A stretch of 64,000 nt of DNA from JANSWP01 sp041941305. Lineage in GTDB: Bacteria > Bacteroidota > Bacteroidia > Chitinophagales > Saprospiraceae. Position numbers and translations under genes: made by a program. Positions 8,881 through 17,087 of the stretch are shown in pieces; position 1 is the first letter of the stretch; the number at the start of each line of letters is the position of its first letter. The notes under the pieces are model-generated. The model was not told the DNA's origin. It was given only the letters and a program-made list of their open reading frames with translations, and made no database searches. The stretch covers positions 1 to 64,000 of the forward strand of contig JBGTQJ010000049.1 of NCBI GenBank assembly GCA_041941305.1. The letters are read 5' to 3'.

Positions 8881-10625
8881 TTGGTTTTCCATTCAACCTG
8901 TTGCCATTTTCGAACAGAATTGATAAAATACCATTCTTCAATTTCATCGATTGCATCTATAGGAATCACCTTTTCAATCAAAATATTTTCAGCAAGCAAC
9001 TGAGAGCGAAATGTGCCATTCAACAAACCACAAGATACGGATGGAGTGGTTAAAGCACCATTCCATTTTACCACCAGGTTGCCTTTCGTGAATTCGGTCA
9101 ATTCTCTTTTTTCATTCCACAACAAGACATCATAATAGTTTTTCAAATTGGCTCTCCTATTTTCATAAACTTTCCGATTGGTTGTTTTATGAAAAAGAAA
9201 AGGATTGTTGGAATCTACAGGGTCATTTGCCAAAATGATGCTTCTGTCTTTTTCGTAGTCGTTTTTGACACTTGAAAAATATTGAATAGATAATTTACCA
9301 TTCTTTGACAGCAACACCCGAACTCTATAATTTTGACAACCAAAGAAATAAGTAATTTCAGCTAACTGCTTTTTAATTTTCTCCAAATCGATTTGGAAGT
9401 CAAAATAATTAGCTGAATCCTGAATTCGTTCCAAATGTTTTTCTAAAAGGAAATAGCCGGATTCGGGCTCCCAGAGAATGGTTTCCAAAAGCGAAAAAGG
9501 AGTGCTTTGATTGGATTTGCGAATGACCTTTGATTTTAAAATACATTCTTCAAATTCCTTTTTTGCTTCTGACTTCCAAACAATCCCACCACCAACTCCA
9601 TATTCAAGTGCTTTCTTTTTTTTATTGATTAAGGCAGTTCGTATGGCCACATTGAATTGCATATCTCCATTGGGGTTTAAATATCCAATACTCCCGGTAT
9701 AGATCTTTCGTGGACTATCCTCCAATTCCCGAATGATTTCCATAGTGCTAACTTTTGGAGCCCCGGTAATGGAGGCACATGGGAACATGGCATTTAAAAT
9801 CTTCGAAAAACTGGCTTTGGTTTTTCCTTCAACAGTGGAGGTCATTTGCCAAACGGTTGGATATTTTTCAATATCAAACAACTTGGGAGTTTTCACAGTA
9901 CCAATCTCAGCTATTTTGGACATATCATTGCGAATCATATCCACAATCATCACATTTTCAGAGCGATCTTTTTGTGAATTCACCAGTTGGTTTTTGAAGA
10001 ACAGGTCTTCTTCCAAAGTCCGTCCCCTTGCCCAGGTCCCTTTCATAGGACGTGCGGTAATGATTCCATCTTTAATCTGGAAAAATAACTCTGGAGATGC
10101 AGAACTAATGGCAAAATCTTCATTTTCAATGTAGGCAGCATATGGCGCTCCCTGAGCCATATGAAGGAACAAATCAAATGGCTGGTCCTTAAAATCTGCC
10201 TTTTGTCTAAATGTAAAATTAACCTGATAAGTATCTCCTAATCCAATATGCTTTTTAACCTTGGCTATTTTTCTTTCGTAATTTTCTTGAGAATAGGGCA
10301 GTTGAAATTGAATTTCCCTGATTTGAGCAGCTTTTGATTGTGCTTTTCCCATATCCTCTATCCTTTCAACTGATTCAAAAATCCCAAAATATAGCAATGG
10401 AAAATCACCATAAGGATAAGTTTTCAATGCATTGTCAAAAGCAGAACTAGCTTCATAACTTAAAAATCCAGCAGCATAATATCCCTTTTCGCCAACGCAA
10501 GATTCGATTACCTTTACAATAGGAATAATTTTATCGGGGTGGTATGCTTGATAAACACATACTGGGTTCTTAAACTTCAACCAGCCATCACCCAGTTGAT
10601 CTCTTAAAATTATATTATTCAACAA
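8763..10625 (-). CDS. pabB: Aminodeoxychorismate synthase PabB fused to aminodeoxychorismate lyase PabC
   Basis: A 620-residue bifunctional folate-pathway enzyme making 4-aminobenzoate from chorismate. Residues ~1-370 are the PabB/chorismate-binding domain: 'SYEASSAFDNAL', 'GDTYQVNFTFRQ', 'SPELFFQ', 'TARPMKGTWARG', 'ENVMIVDMIRNDMSKI', 'MFPCASITGAPKVSTMEII' and 'YTGSIGYLNPNGDMQFNVAI'. Residues ~375-585 are the PLP-dependent PabC lyase: 'SLLETILWEP', 'FLFHKTTNRKVYENRR', 'NEKRELTEFTKGNLVV' and 'PSVSCGLLNGTFRSQLL'. The normal end is near 'NSVRKWQQVEW'. A further ~35 residues are antisense to the DUF4846 gene and look non-homologous. There is no in-frame ATG after the upstream stop: the start is one of two adjacent TTG codons (10625 or 10622). 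The glutamine amidotransferase PabA is not in the window. Confidence 0.9.
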   Translation of the reverse strand: MLNNIILRDQLGDGWLKFKNPVCVYQAYHPDKIIPIVKVIESCVGEKGYYAAGFLSYEASSAFDNALKTYPYGDFPLLYFGIFESVERIEDMGKAQSKAAQIREIQFQLPYSQENYERKIAKVKKHIGLGDTYQVNFTFRQKADFKDQPFDLFLHMAQGAPYAAYIENEDFAISSASPELFFQIKDGIITARPMKGTWARGRTLEEDLFFKNQLVNSQKDRSENVMIVDMIRNDMSKIAEIGTVKTPKLFDIEKYPTVWQMTSTVEGKTKASFSKILNAMFPCASITGAPKVSTMEIIRELEDSPRKIYTGSIGYLNPNGDMQFNVAIRTALINKKKKALEYGVGGGIVWKSEAKKEFEECILKSKVIRKSNQSTPFSLLETILWEPESGYFLLEKHLERIQDSANYFDFQIDLEKIKKQLAEITYFFGCQNYRVRVLLSKNGKLSIQYFSSVKNDYEKDRSIILANDPVDSNNPFLFHKTTNRKVYENRRANLKNYYDVLLWNEKRELTEFTKGNLVVKWNGALTTPSVSCGLLNGTFRSQLLAENILIEKVIPIDAIDEIEEWYFINSVRKWQQVEWKTNQNLLKSSLQNDHSGVRNSSPKFKEYHGLNPCSSKFFKI

Positions 10626-10779
10626 TCGTCGGGTTTTGATTCAGTTTTTAGACCTTAAAAAGTGTTTTTGGATACTAATTCAGCACAAAGGTTAACAAAA
10701 GATTAGTAAACTGGTAGCACAGTTTTCCAAAACCCAATAATATTCCACGGTTGCATTAATGCTCACTTAAGCAAGAAGG

Positions 10780-10866
10780 TTGAGTAGCGGGGTTTTGAAT
10801 CCGCATCTTCTGATGAAATCAGGAGGGTTCGTGAGATTCTGCAGGGTTCAAAACCCTGCTACTCAA
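10780..10866. repeat. Long imperfect hairpin, REP-like or terminator
   Basis: TTGAGTAGCGGGGTTTTGAA (10780-10799) and TTCAAAACCCTGCTACTCAA (10847-10866) pair with one mismatch, with an inner CTGATgaaATCAG hairpin between. It occupies most of the otherwise empty 324-bp space (10626-10949) between the 5' end of pabB and the 3' end of the NlpC-like gene. The word TGAGTAGCGGG recurs at 35951 inside another palindromic element, so a dispersed repeat is as likely as a simple terminator. Nothing else was seen in this gap. Confidence 0.5.
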
Positions 10867-10949
10867 TGCCAGAACAAAAATTTGGATAAAATGGCAATAG
10901 AAATTTGTTAAAAATTTACAATTTGAGTATTGCTGCCAGGATTATTTAA

Positions 10950-11762
10950 CTATTCTACTACCACATCAATCTCTTCCCCCACTTTCCATTTTTGTAATAA
11001 TGCCTTGTTAGTACTTAGTTCAGCAATGTAAAATCTTTCATAACCTGCGAATACTTTAGAGTCTTCTATTTTCTCAATCATTACTCCCTGTGCGTTTAGA
11101 TAATTGGAATGTATCAAATACAATTGCTTTTCTAGCTTCAAAATAAATCCAACATGAGATTGATCAAAACCTATAAAATAAATGCCCTCCTTAGTGATGA
11201 AATTAATGGTTTTTATGTTTTCTTCCGGAGAAGTATGCTCTATGAGTTTGATAGTATTCTCTAAACTCAAACTTTGAGCCTCATTAAGAGGGTTTTGTTG
11301 AGCTAGTTTATATCGATTCAAATTCAGACCGGCATCCTTTAATGTCGTAGAAACAAAATAGCCACAAGCAATTTCTCCCTGACCAGGGACTGCAGTGTGC
11401 CCTTCAAATGACCAGGGAGTATTGTACCAATAAGGAATGACTTGCTCTACCAGAATGTTTTGGAAAAGTCTCGAAAGAGAATCATTTGAAATTTCAGAAG
11501 ACAAGCTCTGGCGAATATGCTTAACCCTCTTTTTCATTTGATCATAAGTCAAAGAGGAATCGGGTTGAATTTTGATCTTCGATAAAAGGTTATCTATTTT
11601 TTGTGTATCAATTATAGTCGGACTCTCCAATCCCCTTTGATGATCCTTTTTTGTATTTAAATAAGCCTTGCCATTATCCTTATTTAAGCAGGATAAAATC
11701 AATATTGCCAGAAGTGCTATTAGTGGAAATGTCAGATAGGTTTTAAGTATTTGTTTGTACAT
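10950..11762 (-). CDS. Lipoprotein with NlpC/P60 (papain-like) hydrolase signature
   Basis: 270 residues. A hydrophobic signal (~residues 8-24) ends in 'ILILSC', giving a lipoprotein Cys at residue 25. The C-terminal half carries the arrangement of an NlpC/P60-type cysteine hydrolase. Cys133 lies in 'GEIACGYFVSTTLKDAGLNL' at the start of a helix, His203 in 'QSHVGFIL' on a strand, and His218 in 'YLIHSN' on the next strand. Such enzymes cleave peptidoglycan stem peptides or related amides. The assignment rests on residue order alone, and the sequence is divergent. 'NTPWSFEGHTAVPGQGEIACG' (near 11362-11424) precedes the nucleophile. The start overlaps the end of the DUF4272 fragment by 20 bp, so the genes are probably co-transcribed. 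Confidence 0.6.
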   Translation of the reverse strand: MYKQILKTYLTFPLIALLAILILSCLNKDNGKAYLNTKKDHQRGLESPTIIDTQKIDNLLSKIKIQPDSSLTYDQMKKRVKHIRQSLSSEISNDSLSRLFQNILVEQVIPYWYNTPWSFEGHTAVPGQGEIACGYFVSTTLKDAGLNLNRYKLAQQNPLNEAQSLSLENTIKLIEHTSPEENIKTINFITKEGIYFIGFDQSHVGFILKLEKQLYLIHSNYLNAQGVMIEKIEDSKVFAGYERFYIAELSTNKALLQKWKVGEEIDVVVE

Positions 11763-12009
11763 TATCCCAATCCTGATTTTGATAATTTGTTAACCAATTT
11801 AGTGAATAATGCCGTTCATATACAACACTGGCATTTAAATTTCCAGAAACAGCTTCCCCTTTAATTCGAGCATCTACACAAGCCCAATTCATTCTATATG
11901 TTTTGTCCAGTTCATCTAAAATTTCGCTTGCAGTTCGCAACTGAACAGATTCTTCAAATTCTGCCCTGCTTGGATGAAATATCTTGCCTACAATCATTCT
12001 AAGGACCAT
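11743..12009 (-). pseudogene. C-terminal fragment of a DUF4272 protein
   Basis: 88 residues from the ATG at 12009 (a TTG lies two codons upstream). The sequence 'TASEILDELDKTYRMNWACV', 'DARIKGE', 'VVYERHYSLNWLTNY' and 'WDNVQTNT' matches the conserved end of DUF4272 proteins, whose usual length is about 200 residues or more. The N-terminal half is missing: the bases just upstream belong to the membrane-protein gene ending at 12026. It is either a decayed remnant kept in frame inside the operon or a minimal stand-alone version of the domain. The family function is unknown. Confidence 0.55.
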
Positions 12010-12025
12010 AGACAAGATCCAATTC

Positions 12026-12646
12026 CTAATCCCTCAATTCTTCCATCTCTTCTATCATTTCTTTCAACTTATCCATGGTCCCTCCGTACAAGGTTCGGAA
12101 ATCGAACATATAAATTGGGCGGGCGAAGATGATAAATATGCTCATGCCGATAATCATTATTGATCCAGCGATGAGGGTTGTCATAAATTCATTTGTGCCT
12201 TTTTCAAGAGATAGCTCAATACCATTGGCTTTTAGAGCTGCTATAATACTCAACATAAATACGAGGGGATAAAACCATCTCACATGTTTGATATTTCTGT
12301 TCAACCTGTTTTCGAGCCAGGAATTAATTGCCTTCAGGTATTCATAACTACTCAGGCTGTGGTCTATATTTTCGATGCTTCCAATACCGTTTTTGGGAAT
12401 CAATGCCAGGCCGATAAATAATAGAAAAAAGAATATTCCGAAACCGGGAGCACCAATCAGCCAGTAACCGATCAATGCGATAAATGCAAAACCATAAAGC
12501 ATTTTAATATTGGTTTTCATCTTTCTTTTAAGCATATCTACTATATGCAATGATTTTCTGTTATACAGTTCATTAATTTTTGGTACAATCATATCTTCAT
12601 TTTTTGTAAATCCATTTTTCCAGATGTTTTCAATAGATTTTTCCAT
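12026..12646 (-). CDS. Membrane protein next to ECF sigma factor, unknown function
   Basis: 206 residues with a charged N-terminal helix (~1-45) and four hydrophobic segments (~46-62, 66-83, 122-140, 155-175). It ends in an acidic helix 'KEMIEEMEELRD'. The same-strand sigma factor gene ends 110 bp upstream. In Bacteroidota, ECF genes are often followed by a membrane protein that may act as anti-sigma factor. The N-terminal cytosolic helix could bind a sigma factor, but no known anti-sigma domain is visible. The ATG at 12646 is clear. The role as sigma partner is inferred from position only. Confidence 0.6.
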   Translation of the reverse strand: MEKSIENIWKNGFTKNEDMIVPKINELYNRKSLHIVDMLKRKMKTNIKMLYGFAFIALIGYWLIGAPGFGIFFFLLFIGLALIPKNGIGSIENIDHSLSSYEYLKAINSWLENRLNRNIKHVRWFYPLVFMLSIIAALKANGIELSLEKGTNEFMTTLIAGSIMIIGMSIFIIFARPIYMFDFRTLYGGTMDKLKEMIEEMEELRD

Positions 12647-12756
12647 GATTTAATTTTGAAACTTTAATAATTCGGGTGTCAAGCGCCAACCAAACATGAT
12701 AATCAAATTCCATAGTAGTTCGTTTCAATTTCATTTTTGTTTGACCACCCTAATTG

Positions 12757-13233
12757 TCAGAGAAGAATTTTTTTTAAACGTTTTTTAATTCTGGCGATTC
12801 GAACCCCGATATTATTTGTGTTGGTACCTATTATTTCTGCGATTTCCTGATAGGATTTCTCCTCCAGATAAAGTAAGATTACTGCCCTATCAATCTCAGA
12901 TAATTGTTTGATGGCATCATACAATTGATTTAAAGCCTCATCAGTGAATACCTCCTGCTCTGCCGATGAATTGGGCAGATAATCAGAAGCAAAGCGCTGT
13001 TGACGGTTTTTCTTTTTCTTCAATAGTGTCATACAGACATTCAGAGACAAGCGATATATCCAGGTACTCCAATCTGATTTTTGCTTAAAATTTTCCCTGC
13101 TCCTCCAAATTTGCAGACATACTTCCTGATAGTAATCCTCAAAATCTTCCTGAGTAGAGGTGTATGCCCTACAAATCTTTATGATGATTGAAGCATAGGG
13201 CAGAATTGAGGTATGGTAAAAGTCGTTTTGCAA
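12757..13233 (-). CDS. ECF-type RNA polymerase sigma factor
   Basis: A 158-residue sigma-70 family protein with the two ECF domains. Sigma region 2 is at residues ~10-72 ('FEDYYQEVCLQIWRSRENF' followed by 'WSTWIYRLSLNVCMTLLKKK'). Region 4 is at ~104-156 ('LSEIDRAVILLYLEEKSYQE', then 'IAEIIGTNTNNIGVRIARIK', a helix-turn-helix). The length is normal. No ATG exists between the upstream in-frame stop and the sigma-2 domain, so the start is the TTG at 13233. It heads a minus-strand cluster of membrane protein, DUF4272 fragment and NlpC-like lipoprotein. Which genes it controls cannot be read from this window. Confidence 0.9.
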   Translation of the reverse strand: MQNDFYHTSILPYASIIIKICRAYTSTQEDFEDYYQEVCLQIWRSRENFKQKSDWSTWIYRLSLNVCMTLLKKKKNRQQRFASDYLPNSSAEQEVFTDEALNQLYDAIKQLSEIDRAVILLYLEEKSYQEIAEIIGTNTNNIGVRIARIKKRLKKILL

Positions 13234-13409
13234 TGTTTTTTTCAGAAGTTGGTGATTTAATTTTACTGGTTAGTGGCTTGTGAAGTGATTTTATTACAGG
13301 TTTTTATTTTTTTTCAATTTTTCATTGGACAGATGTTTCAATAGTAAGGAAAGCAAATGAGCGAGGAAAACCCCTGCCTTAAGGAATTTCCTCCTCTAAA
13401 TGGATAATA

Positions 13410-13486
13410 TTAGAGTATATTTAAAAATTTTACAAACTGAAAATCAAGAGCTTATGATTCTGGCGAAAAATTTAAACATACTCTTA
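13410..13486. mobile_element. MITE-like element, short copy (A)
   Basis: The ends are inverted repeats: GAGTATATTTAAA (from 13413) and TTTAAACATACTC (to 13483), with one mismatch. Both ends are flanked by TTA in the same orientation (13410-13412 and 13484-13486). The same termini and left arm recur at 27120-27278, where the element is twice as long, so this copy looks internally deleted. It lies in the 450-bp gap 13234-13683, which otherwise holds AT-rich promoter-like DNA for the divergent genes on either side. Confidence 0.6.
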
Positions 13487-13609
13487 ATTCATCATGAGTC
13501 AAATATCAGGAAAAATGAATTCATACTTCCTCGGTAAAAACCTTTTCCTAAAATCACTGTTGATGAATGTGGGAATTTCGGTGATGACTTGTTTCTTTTG
13601 TTTTTTTCC

Positions 13610-13638
13610 TTGACAAAATTATTTTTGTGATAATTTTT
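13610..13638 (+). promoter_or_regulatory. Candidate promoter upstream of the small membrane-anchored protein
   Basis: TTG (13610-13612) and TAATTTTT (13631-13638) are separated by 18 bp, a near match to the Bacteroidota TTG / TAnnTTTG pattern (last base differs). It lies 45 bp before the small gene at 13684, which heads the carbonic anhydrase-SulP group. Confidence 0.3.
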
Positions 13639-13683
13639 CAAAACCATTAAAATTCCCTTGAGAATTATTTAGTTTGTAATACT

Positions 13684-14010
13684 TTGATTTTCAATATCGC
13701 ATATCAAAATTTCCGGAACATCTTTTTTGTTGCCATTCTTTTCAGCCAACTTTGGGTGAGTGTAATGCCTTATTGCTTGTTAATGTTATCATGTGGGGAT
13801 CAAATAGAATTGATAGGCTCTGAAAATAACGAGTCCGAAGAAGAGGAGTCCAAAAAAGAAAAAGACAAAAAAATCACTTCAGAAAACTTCTCCAAATTAT
13901 TTATTGAAAATCAAAAGGTGTTGAAAAATTTCGGCACAAACACATTAAAATCCTTCACTATTTCCAAAATCATCACTCCTCCTCCCGAATTTTTTCCCAA
14001 TTTATCGTAG
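13684..14010 (+). CDS. Small membrane-anchored or exported protein, unknown
   Basis: 108 residues if it starts at the TTG at 13684; there is no earlier in-frame ATG and the first ATG is at residue 28. A hydrophobic stretch (~residues 12-37, 'IFFVAILFSQLWVSVMPYC') is followed by a highly charged Glu/Lys segment (~47-67, 'SENNESEEEESKKEKDKK') and a C-terminus ending 'ITPPPEFFPNLS'. The layout is signal or anchor, charged linker, then a short hydrophobic tail. I do not recognise a family. It is followed by the beta-carbonic anhydrase on the same strand after 292 bp, with a palindromic element between. The start codon is uncertain, and the gene itself only moderately sure. Confidence 0.5.
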   Translation: MIFNIAYQNFRNIFFVAILFSQLWVSVMPYCLLMLSCGDQIELIGSENNESEEEESKKEKDKKITSENFSKLFIENQKVLKNFGTNTLKSFTISKIITPPPEFFPNLS

Positions 14011-14038
14011 ACCGCATTTTAGTGTATTTCTTTCTACT

Positions 14039-14162
14039 ATACACTTTTTGAGAAACGAAAAATTAGAGGCAAGAATCAAGATAAAATAAGCAAAAAGCAT
14101 AAAAGTCTTCAGCATAAAAGTCTTGTTTCTTAGTTCTTGGCTCTTGCTTCTAAAAAGTGTAT
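14039..14162. repeat. Nested inverted repeat with 15-bp tandem duplication
   Basis: The outer arms ATACACTTTTTgAG (14039-14052) and CTaAAAAGTGTAT (14150-14162) are complementary, and inner arms around 14067-14083 and 14134-14150 pair imperfectly (AGAGGCAAGAATCAAGA against AGAAGCAAGAGCCAAGA). The centre holds a tandem copy of AGCATAAAAGTCTTC (14096-14110 and 14111-14124). It may act as the terminator of the small gene ending at 14010, or be a degenerate mobile palindrome. Confidence 0.45.
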
Positions 14163-14302
14163 TGTAGCTTAAGCGTATTTATATCAGATTGATAAAATAT
14201 GTATTACAAGAAATTGAATAAATCCTGTATTGGAATCTTTTAATTTTTAGTCAATCTAATATTTTGGTTTGACAAATCCGTTATTTTAATTTCAAAAAAA
14301 AA

Positions 14303-14950
14303 ATGAATAGTACCATAAACAATTCAATTGCACAAACGCCTGAAACTCAGGCAGAAATTACGCCACAAATGGCGAAGGACTTGCTTAAAAATGGCAATCA
14401 ACGGTTTTTGGAAAAAAAGCAATTATCCAGAAATTATGAGGAGCAAATCGCAGCTACATCAACTGGTCAATATCCATTTGCTGCCATCCTGAGTTGCATT
14501 GATTCTCGTGTACCTACTCAAATAATATTCGATCAGGGCATTGGAGATCTATTCGATGCCTGTGTTGCCGGCAATATCGTCAATGAAGATATCCTTGGAA
14601 GTATCGAGTATGCCGCAAAATATGCAGGTGTAAAATTAGTCGTCGTACTGGGACATACAGCCTGTGGAGCTGTCAAGGGAGCATGTGATGGACTGAAAGA
14701 TGGCAATTTGACTACTTTGCTTGGAAAAATTCAACCGGCAGTCGATGCCACAGCAACTGCGGATGGTGAAGATAGAAGTTCGAAAAACGCATCCTTTGTC
14801 AACAATGTGGTCCGAAAAAATGTCGAACTGACTGTTGACAATATTCATGCTCATAGTTCAATATTAAGTGGTCTTGAAAGTGAGGGGAAGATTGACATTG
14901 TCAAAGCGATTTATGATGTTAAAACGGGAAAAGTAACTTTTATGGATTGA
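14303..14950 (+). CDS. Beta-class carbonic anhydrase
   Basis: 215 residues; catalyses reversible hydration of CO2 to bicarbonate. All beta-class landmarks are present: Cys65, Asp67 and Arg69 in 'SCIDSRVP', His118 and Cys121 in 'GHTACGAVKGACDG'. Cys65, His118 and Cys121 are the zinc ligands; Asp67 and Arg69 form the catalytic dyad. 'GIGDLFDACVAGNIV' and 'SIEYAAKYAGVKLVVVLGH' are also typical. No signal peptide, so cytoplasmic. The ATG at 14303 is the first in frame. A SulP transporter follows after 183 bp on the same strand, a pairing seen in many bacteria, suggesting joint handling of bicarbonate. Confidence 0.95.
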   Translation: MNSTINNSIAQTPETQAEITPQMAKDLLKNGNQRFLEKKQLSRNYEEQIAATSTGQYPFAAILSCIDSRVPTQIIFDQGIGDLFDACVAGNIVNEDILGSIEYAAKYAGVKLVVVLGHTACGAVKGACDGLKDGNLTTLLGKIQPAVDATATADGEDRSSKNASFVNNVVRKNVELTVDNIHAHSSILSGLESEGKIDIVKAIYDVKTGKVTFMD

Positions 14951-15133
14951 TCGATTCCCTAAAAATGATTCAAACTTTACCCATATTAAATCAATCAAGT
15001 AGGAATACTCAGAAACCTGGTTTGATCGTCGTGTCGGCAAATTTTAACAGAAAGAATGTGTGTGGAATTTGATTGCCAAAAAATATACTACAAACATTAC
15101 CAGGTTAATTGAGTCATTAAAGCAAAAAGAAAA

Positions 15134-16993
15134 ATGAAAAAGATATTAGGATTAGATTTTTCTCACTTCAAAGGAGATTTCTTTGGTGGGATAACTGCAG
15201 GTATTGTAGCACTTCCTTTGGCACTTGCTTTTGGAGTTAGTTCAGGGCTTGGACCCAGTGCCGGGCTTTATGGTGCCATATTTATTGCCTTTTTCGCTGC
15301 ATGGTTTGGGGGTACAAATACCCAGATTTCGGGACCAACAGCCCCAATGACAGCGGTTAGTATGATTATCATTGCTGGAATTCTAGCCAATTATGACGGG
15401 GATGTTAACAAAGCTCTCCCAGTAATTTTGACAGTTTTCCTATTGTCAGGATTAATGCAAATCGGATTGGGGTTCATGGGACTTGGAAAATACATTCGGT
15501 ACATTCCTTATCCTGTTGTTTCTGGCTTTATGACAGCCATTGGAGTTATTATTTTAGTCACACAAATTTTACCTTCCGTTGGTTATTATCCAAAAGAAGA
15601 CGCCCAATATGTTGAGCAATTCAAACCGCTCGCAGAAGAGATCATGTTAGACAACATTTTGAAAGAAGAGGCTGGCGAGGGGATACTCGTTTTGGAAGAT
15701 TTTAAAGAAACCATCAGGAGGGCAGAATTGATTACCCAGGATCAAATAGCTCAGGAGTCACAAACGTTGGCAGGCAAAGAAGCTTCAGGCGTTATTGGAA
15801 CTATCAAAGTATTGCCAAGAGCGCTGAGTAATATCAATTGGCTCGAGTTATTGTTGGCATTAGGAACTATATTTATTATTTATGGCTTCAAGAGAATCAC
15901 CAAAGCGATCCCTAGTACACTGGTTGCACTATTGGTGATGTCGGGAATTGCTTTTGGTTTTGGATTGGATTATCGTCCTATTGAAGAAATTCCAAGTGGA
16001 TTGCCCGTACCAAACCTGGAAATATTCACTGGGTTTAGTTTTGCCGCTATTTCACCCTACATTTTTACTGCTCTGACCTTGGCCTTGCTGGGAGCAATAG
16101 ATTCTTTATTGACTTCTGTGGTTGCAGATAATATGACCAAAACCAAACACAAACCCAACAAGGAATTGGTCGGACAAGGAATTGGAAACTCAATTGCCGC
16201 AGTATTTGGAGGAATTCCTGGTGCGGGAGCTACAATTAGAACGGTTGTTAATATTACTGCAGGTGGAAAAACCAGATTGTCAGGTATGATTTCAGGGGTT
16301 TTATTGCTTGTCATCTTATTGGCTCTTGGACCTGTTGCTTCTCAAATACCTGCAGCTGTTTTGGCAGGTATTCTTATTACCGTAGGTATTGGTGTGATGG
16401 ATTATAAAGGATTAAAAGCCATTCCATATATGCCAAAAACAGAAGTGACTATTATGATCATAGTACTCATATTATCTTCTGTTTGGAACCTGGTTTATGC
16501 TGTAGGAATAGGTTTGGTTATCGCTTCTTTGATGTTTATGAAAAAGATTGGTGATTTGACAGCAGAACGCTCTGATGTAAAATCATTAGATAAGGAAACA
16601 GCATGGGCTGACGAGATAAATTTCCCGGAAGAATTAAAAGAGGAAGTATTTATCAAACATATCAAAGGTCCACTATTTTTTGGTTCTACGAGCAATTTTC
16701 AGCAGCTGGCCTTGCAAATTCCCAAAACGGCTTCCACAGTAATCATACGAATGGGGCGAATGCAATACATCGACCAATCGGGCTTGTACGCCATGGAAGA
16801 TATTCTGGTAGATTTGGTTAAAAATGGGAAAAAAGTATTGATGGTGAATATTCTCAATCAACCAAGGTACATGCTGGAAAGGATTGATATCATTCCTGAT
16901 CTTGTTCCTGAAGAACAGATTTTTGATAATTTCAATGATTGTTTGAAATGGATAAAGGAGAATGTAGCCGATACACACCCAGCGGTGGCATAA
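15134..16993 (+). CDS. SulP family inorganic anion transporter with STAS domain
   Basis: 619 residues. The N-terminal ~465 residues form the SLC26/SulP membrane domain. The signature 'GDFFGGITAGIVALPLALAF' is at residues ~14-33, followed by 'GLGPSAGLYGAIF', 'TQISGPTAPMTAV' (anion-site helix), 'GLGKYIRYIPYPVVSGFMTA' and 'GIGNSIAAVFGGIPGAGAT'. The cytosolic STAS domain lies at ~500-610 ('VFIKHIKGPLFFGSTSNF', 'RMGRMQYIDQSGLYAMEDI'). A ~70-residue insertion rich in Glu (~155-225) separates two membrane helices. The substrate could be sulfate, but the adjacent carbonic anhydrase makes bicarbonate (BicA-type, Na+-coupled) the better guess. A terminator hairpin follows. Confidence 0.93.
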   Translation: MKKILGLDFSHFKGDFFGGITAGIVALPLALAFGVSSGLGPSAGLYGAIFIAFFAAWFGGTNTQISGPTAPMTAVSMIIIAGILANYDGDVNKALPVILTVFLLSGLMQIGLGFMGLGKYIRYIPYPVVSGFMTAIGVIILVTQILPSVGYYPKEDAQYVEQFKPLAEEIMLDNILKEEAGEGILVLEDFKETIRRAELITQDQIAQESQTLAGKEASGVIGTIKVLPRALSNINWLELLLALGTIFIIYGFKRITKAIPSTLVALLVMSGIAFGFGLDYRPIEEIPSGLPVPNLEIFTGFSFAAISPYIFTALTLALLGAIDSLLTSVVADNMTKTKHKPNKELVGQGIGNSIAAVFGGIPGAGATIRTVVNITAGGKTRLSGMISGVLLLVILLALGPVASQIPAAVLAGILITVGIGVMDYKGLKAIPYMPKTEVTIMIIVLILSSVWNLVYAVGIGLVIASLMFMKKIGDLTAERSDVKSLDKETAWADEINFPEELKEEVFIKHIKGPLFFGSTSNFQQLALQIPKTASTVIIRMGRMQYIDQSGLYAMEDILVDLVKNGKKVLMVNILNQPRYMLERIDIIPDLVPEEQIFDNFNDCLKWIKENVADTHPAVA

Positions 16994-17036
16994 TATTGAT
17001 TTAAGGAAAATTAAATTTTTGAAATACTATTTCATA

Positions 17037-17065
17037 GAAAGCGAACCATAATCTGGTTCGCTTTC
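17037..17065. terminator. Bidirectional terminator hairpin
   Basis: GAAAGCGAACCA (17037-17048) and TGGTTCGCTTTC (17054-17065) form a perfect 12-bp stem with a 5-base loop. It lies between the convergent SulP and zinc-ribbon genes, with A/T-rich flanks on both sides. Confidence 0.8.
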
Positions 17066-17087
17066 CTTATTTGAGATGGTATTGTAT

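Noticed and set aside
9733..10134. A 133-codon plus-strand open frame
   Set aside because: It is the reverse strand of the conserved chorismate-binding domain of PabB and has no protein-like features of its own.
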